A stretch of 14,025 nucleotides of DNA from Pelagophyceae sp. CCMP2097 (Eukaryota > Sar > Pelagophyceae): positions 37,116-51,140 of the forward strand of contig MU657475.1 in assembly GCA_026770575.1 (NCBI GenBank), written 5' to 3'. The stretch's first letter is position 1; each line of letters begins with the position of its first letter. Shown here piece by piece: positions 13,275-14,025 of the stretch. Below the pieces are notes generated by a model. That model had not been told where the DNA came from. It worked only from the letters and a program-made list of their open reading frames with translations, and made no database searches. A program made the translations under genes and the position numbers.

Positions 13275-13437
13275 AGGCTCGAACCCGAGTATCTCCGCAT
13301 CAGCGATTGCCTCATGTTTTTTTCTCTTGATTCTGATGAATGCTGCCTCCGAGGCTCGAACCCGAGTGACTCCGCATTGGCGACTGCCTCATGATTTTAG
13401 TAATTATAGTTTTATACTGCCTACGAGGCTCGGACCT
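13275..13437 (-). repeat. Three-copy repeat of 74-77 bp period with B-box-like core
   Basis: Copies at 13275-13316 and 13352-13393 agree at 37 of 42 positions; a degraded third begins at 13426. On the minus strand each full copy contains GGGTTCGAGCC, matching the Pol III B-box consensus GGTTCGANNCC. A T5 run lies just beyond copy 1 on that strand. No tRNA cloverleaf can be drawn: the acceptor arms do not pair and a clear A-box is missing. Confidence 0.7.
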
Positions 13438-13575
13438 GCCTACCTTCAATCCGAGAACCCCTGTTTTCATTGACCGATAACATCATGGACGTGCGTTTGA
13501 CCTGAAGAGATGATGATTACCACACATTAGACCGACGCTCTCCTCGCGATGCGGATGTTGGGTACCGAGCTGAAT

Positions 13576-13636
13576 GTTGGTGGTGTTGGTTTGAGTTGGT
13601 TGTTGATAGTGGAGATTGAAATGTTTGGTATATAAG
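13576..13636 (+). promoter_or_regulatory. GT-rich tract followed by TATATAAG
   Basis: A G/T-rich stretch (13576-13612, TTGGTGGTGTTGG-like) precedes TATATAAG at 13629-13636 and a second TATAAA at 13641-13646. It could be a core promoter reading right, but no recognised gene follows within the window. Confidence 0.25.
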
Positions 13637-13680
13637 CACATATAAAGACCAACCTTTGACCCTCACAGGCGGGGCAGTAC

Positions 13681-13722
13681 GGACCCTAATCTCTTATGGG
13701 CGCACCCTAATCTCCTCCGGGC
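13681..13722 (+). repeat. 21-bp tandem duplication
   Basis: GGACCCTAATCTCTTATGGGC followed by a copy with four substitutions. Confidence 0.75.
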
Positions 13723-13724
13723 GT

Positions 13725-13741
13725 CGGGGGGAGACCCCCCG
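13725..13741. repeat. G/C hairpin, 7-bp stem, 3-nt loop
   Basis: CGGGGGG, AGA, CCCCCCG. It is followed at 13747-13767 by a degraded copy of the CGTCGCGTAAGCCATCCCCC core of the 66-bp repeats at 1776 and 2092. Confidence 0.65.
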
Positions 13742-14025
13742 TACCCCGTCGCGTAAACCATCCCCCCAGAAGCCTGACGTGGCGTCTCTCACACTGTGGT
13801 TGGGTGTCAGTTCACTCGGTAGCACGCTATCATCTTCAGGGAGACGTTTCCAACTCACAAATCACACTTTCGAGTGTCATGTGCGCATGTTCGTTGCCTG
13901 CGCCCAAAGATGCGTTTCATCAACTGCGACAACTTGGCCCTGATCCGCAGCCGTGGGTACACTTCTGAGGGCGGGGGGGGATGTGTTTGCAATACCCGCA
14001 TTGTACACCATACTCACACTTCGCG

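Larger units (their letters stand above)
9314..14025. other. Right flank, 4.7 kb without a confident gene
   Basis: More AT-rich than the gene and rich in dispersed foldbacks and short repeats, listed separately. Open stretches exist (9736-10092 plus; 10308-10718, 11188-11469 and 12311-12532 minus). They lack ATG starts or domains and their codon use is unlike that of the main gene. 9314-9700 contains the presumed promoter of the main gene, but I see no convincing TATA or initiator on the minus strand there. Homopolymer T/A tracts occur at 9389-9397 and 9660-9672. Confidence 0.6.

Noticed and set aside
13275..13393. tRNA genes at the GGTTCGAGCC sites
   Set aside because: The acceptor and D arms cannot be paired and no anticodon arm is placed; only the B-box-like core is present.
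13041..13437. CRISPR-like array
   Set aside because: Only two or three imperfect units of differing length, no regular spacers, and a eukaryotic context.

Overview
The window looks like nuclear DNA of a GC-rich, intron-containing microbial eukaryote. One very large minus-strand gene, broken by short GT..AG introns, occupies positions 2519 to 9313. Both sides hold repeat-bearing DNA of visibly lower GC with no convincing gene. The splice donors (mostly GTGCGT or GTACGC), the GC-rich third codon positions and the architecture (cysteine-containing leucine-rich repeats, IQ motifs, a degenerate EF-hand-like end) would fit a marine alga or stramenopile, for example a pelagophyte-like lineage. That assignment is inference and the sequence alone does not prove it. 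There are no bacterial operon features, rRNA, tRNA or CRISPR arrays.

Layout. Positions 1-1775: no gene recognised; C-runs and a pair of small hairpins at 1498-1533. Positions 1776-2157: two copies of a 66-bp direct repeat flanking several copies of a 16-18 bp TTGGATCAAGTGG motif. Positions 2158-2518: GC-rich 3' flank of the main gene. Positions 2519-9313 (minus): one nine-exon gene, reconstructed by matching intron phases across frame changes, encoding about 1,935 residues. Positions 9314-14025: 4.7 kb with no confident gene. It carries several foldback structures (10362-10440, 10991-11065, 11602-11732, 12152-12214), a cluster of GAATCCAATAGGG motifs, a two-copy tandem unit (13041-13200), a 77-bp-period repeat with a Pol III B-box-like core (13275-13437) and two TATATAAG elements.

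The main protein reads as follows. A short N-terminus of unknown role comes first. Then come about 18 leucine-rich repeats of the AMN1/F-box cysteine-containing type, in two blocks split by a charged insert. A long, very basic alpha-helical region follows with at least three IQ-type (calmodulin-binding-like) motifs. A beta-rich segment comes next, and the C-terminus resembles EF-hand/calcineurin-B-like folds that have lost their calcium ligands. The likely job is a scaffold or adaptor, possibly calmodulin-linked and cytoskeletal or ciliary. No catalytic domain is visible. The first three exons are the least certain part; exons 4 to 9 are well supported by phase and by uninterrupted repeat periodicity across junctions.
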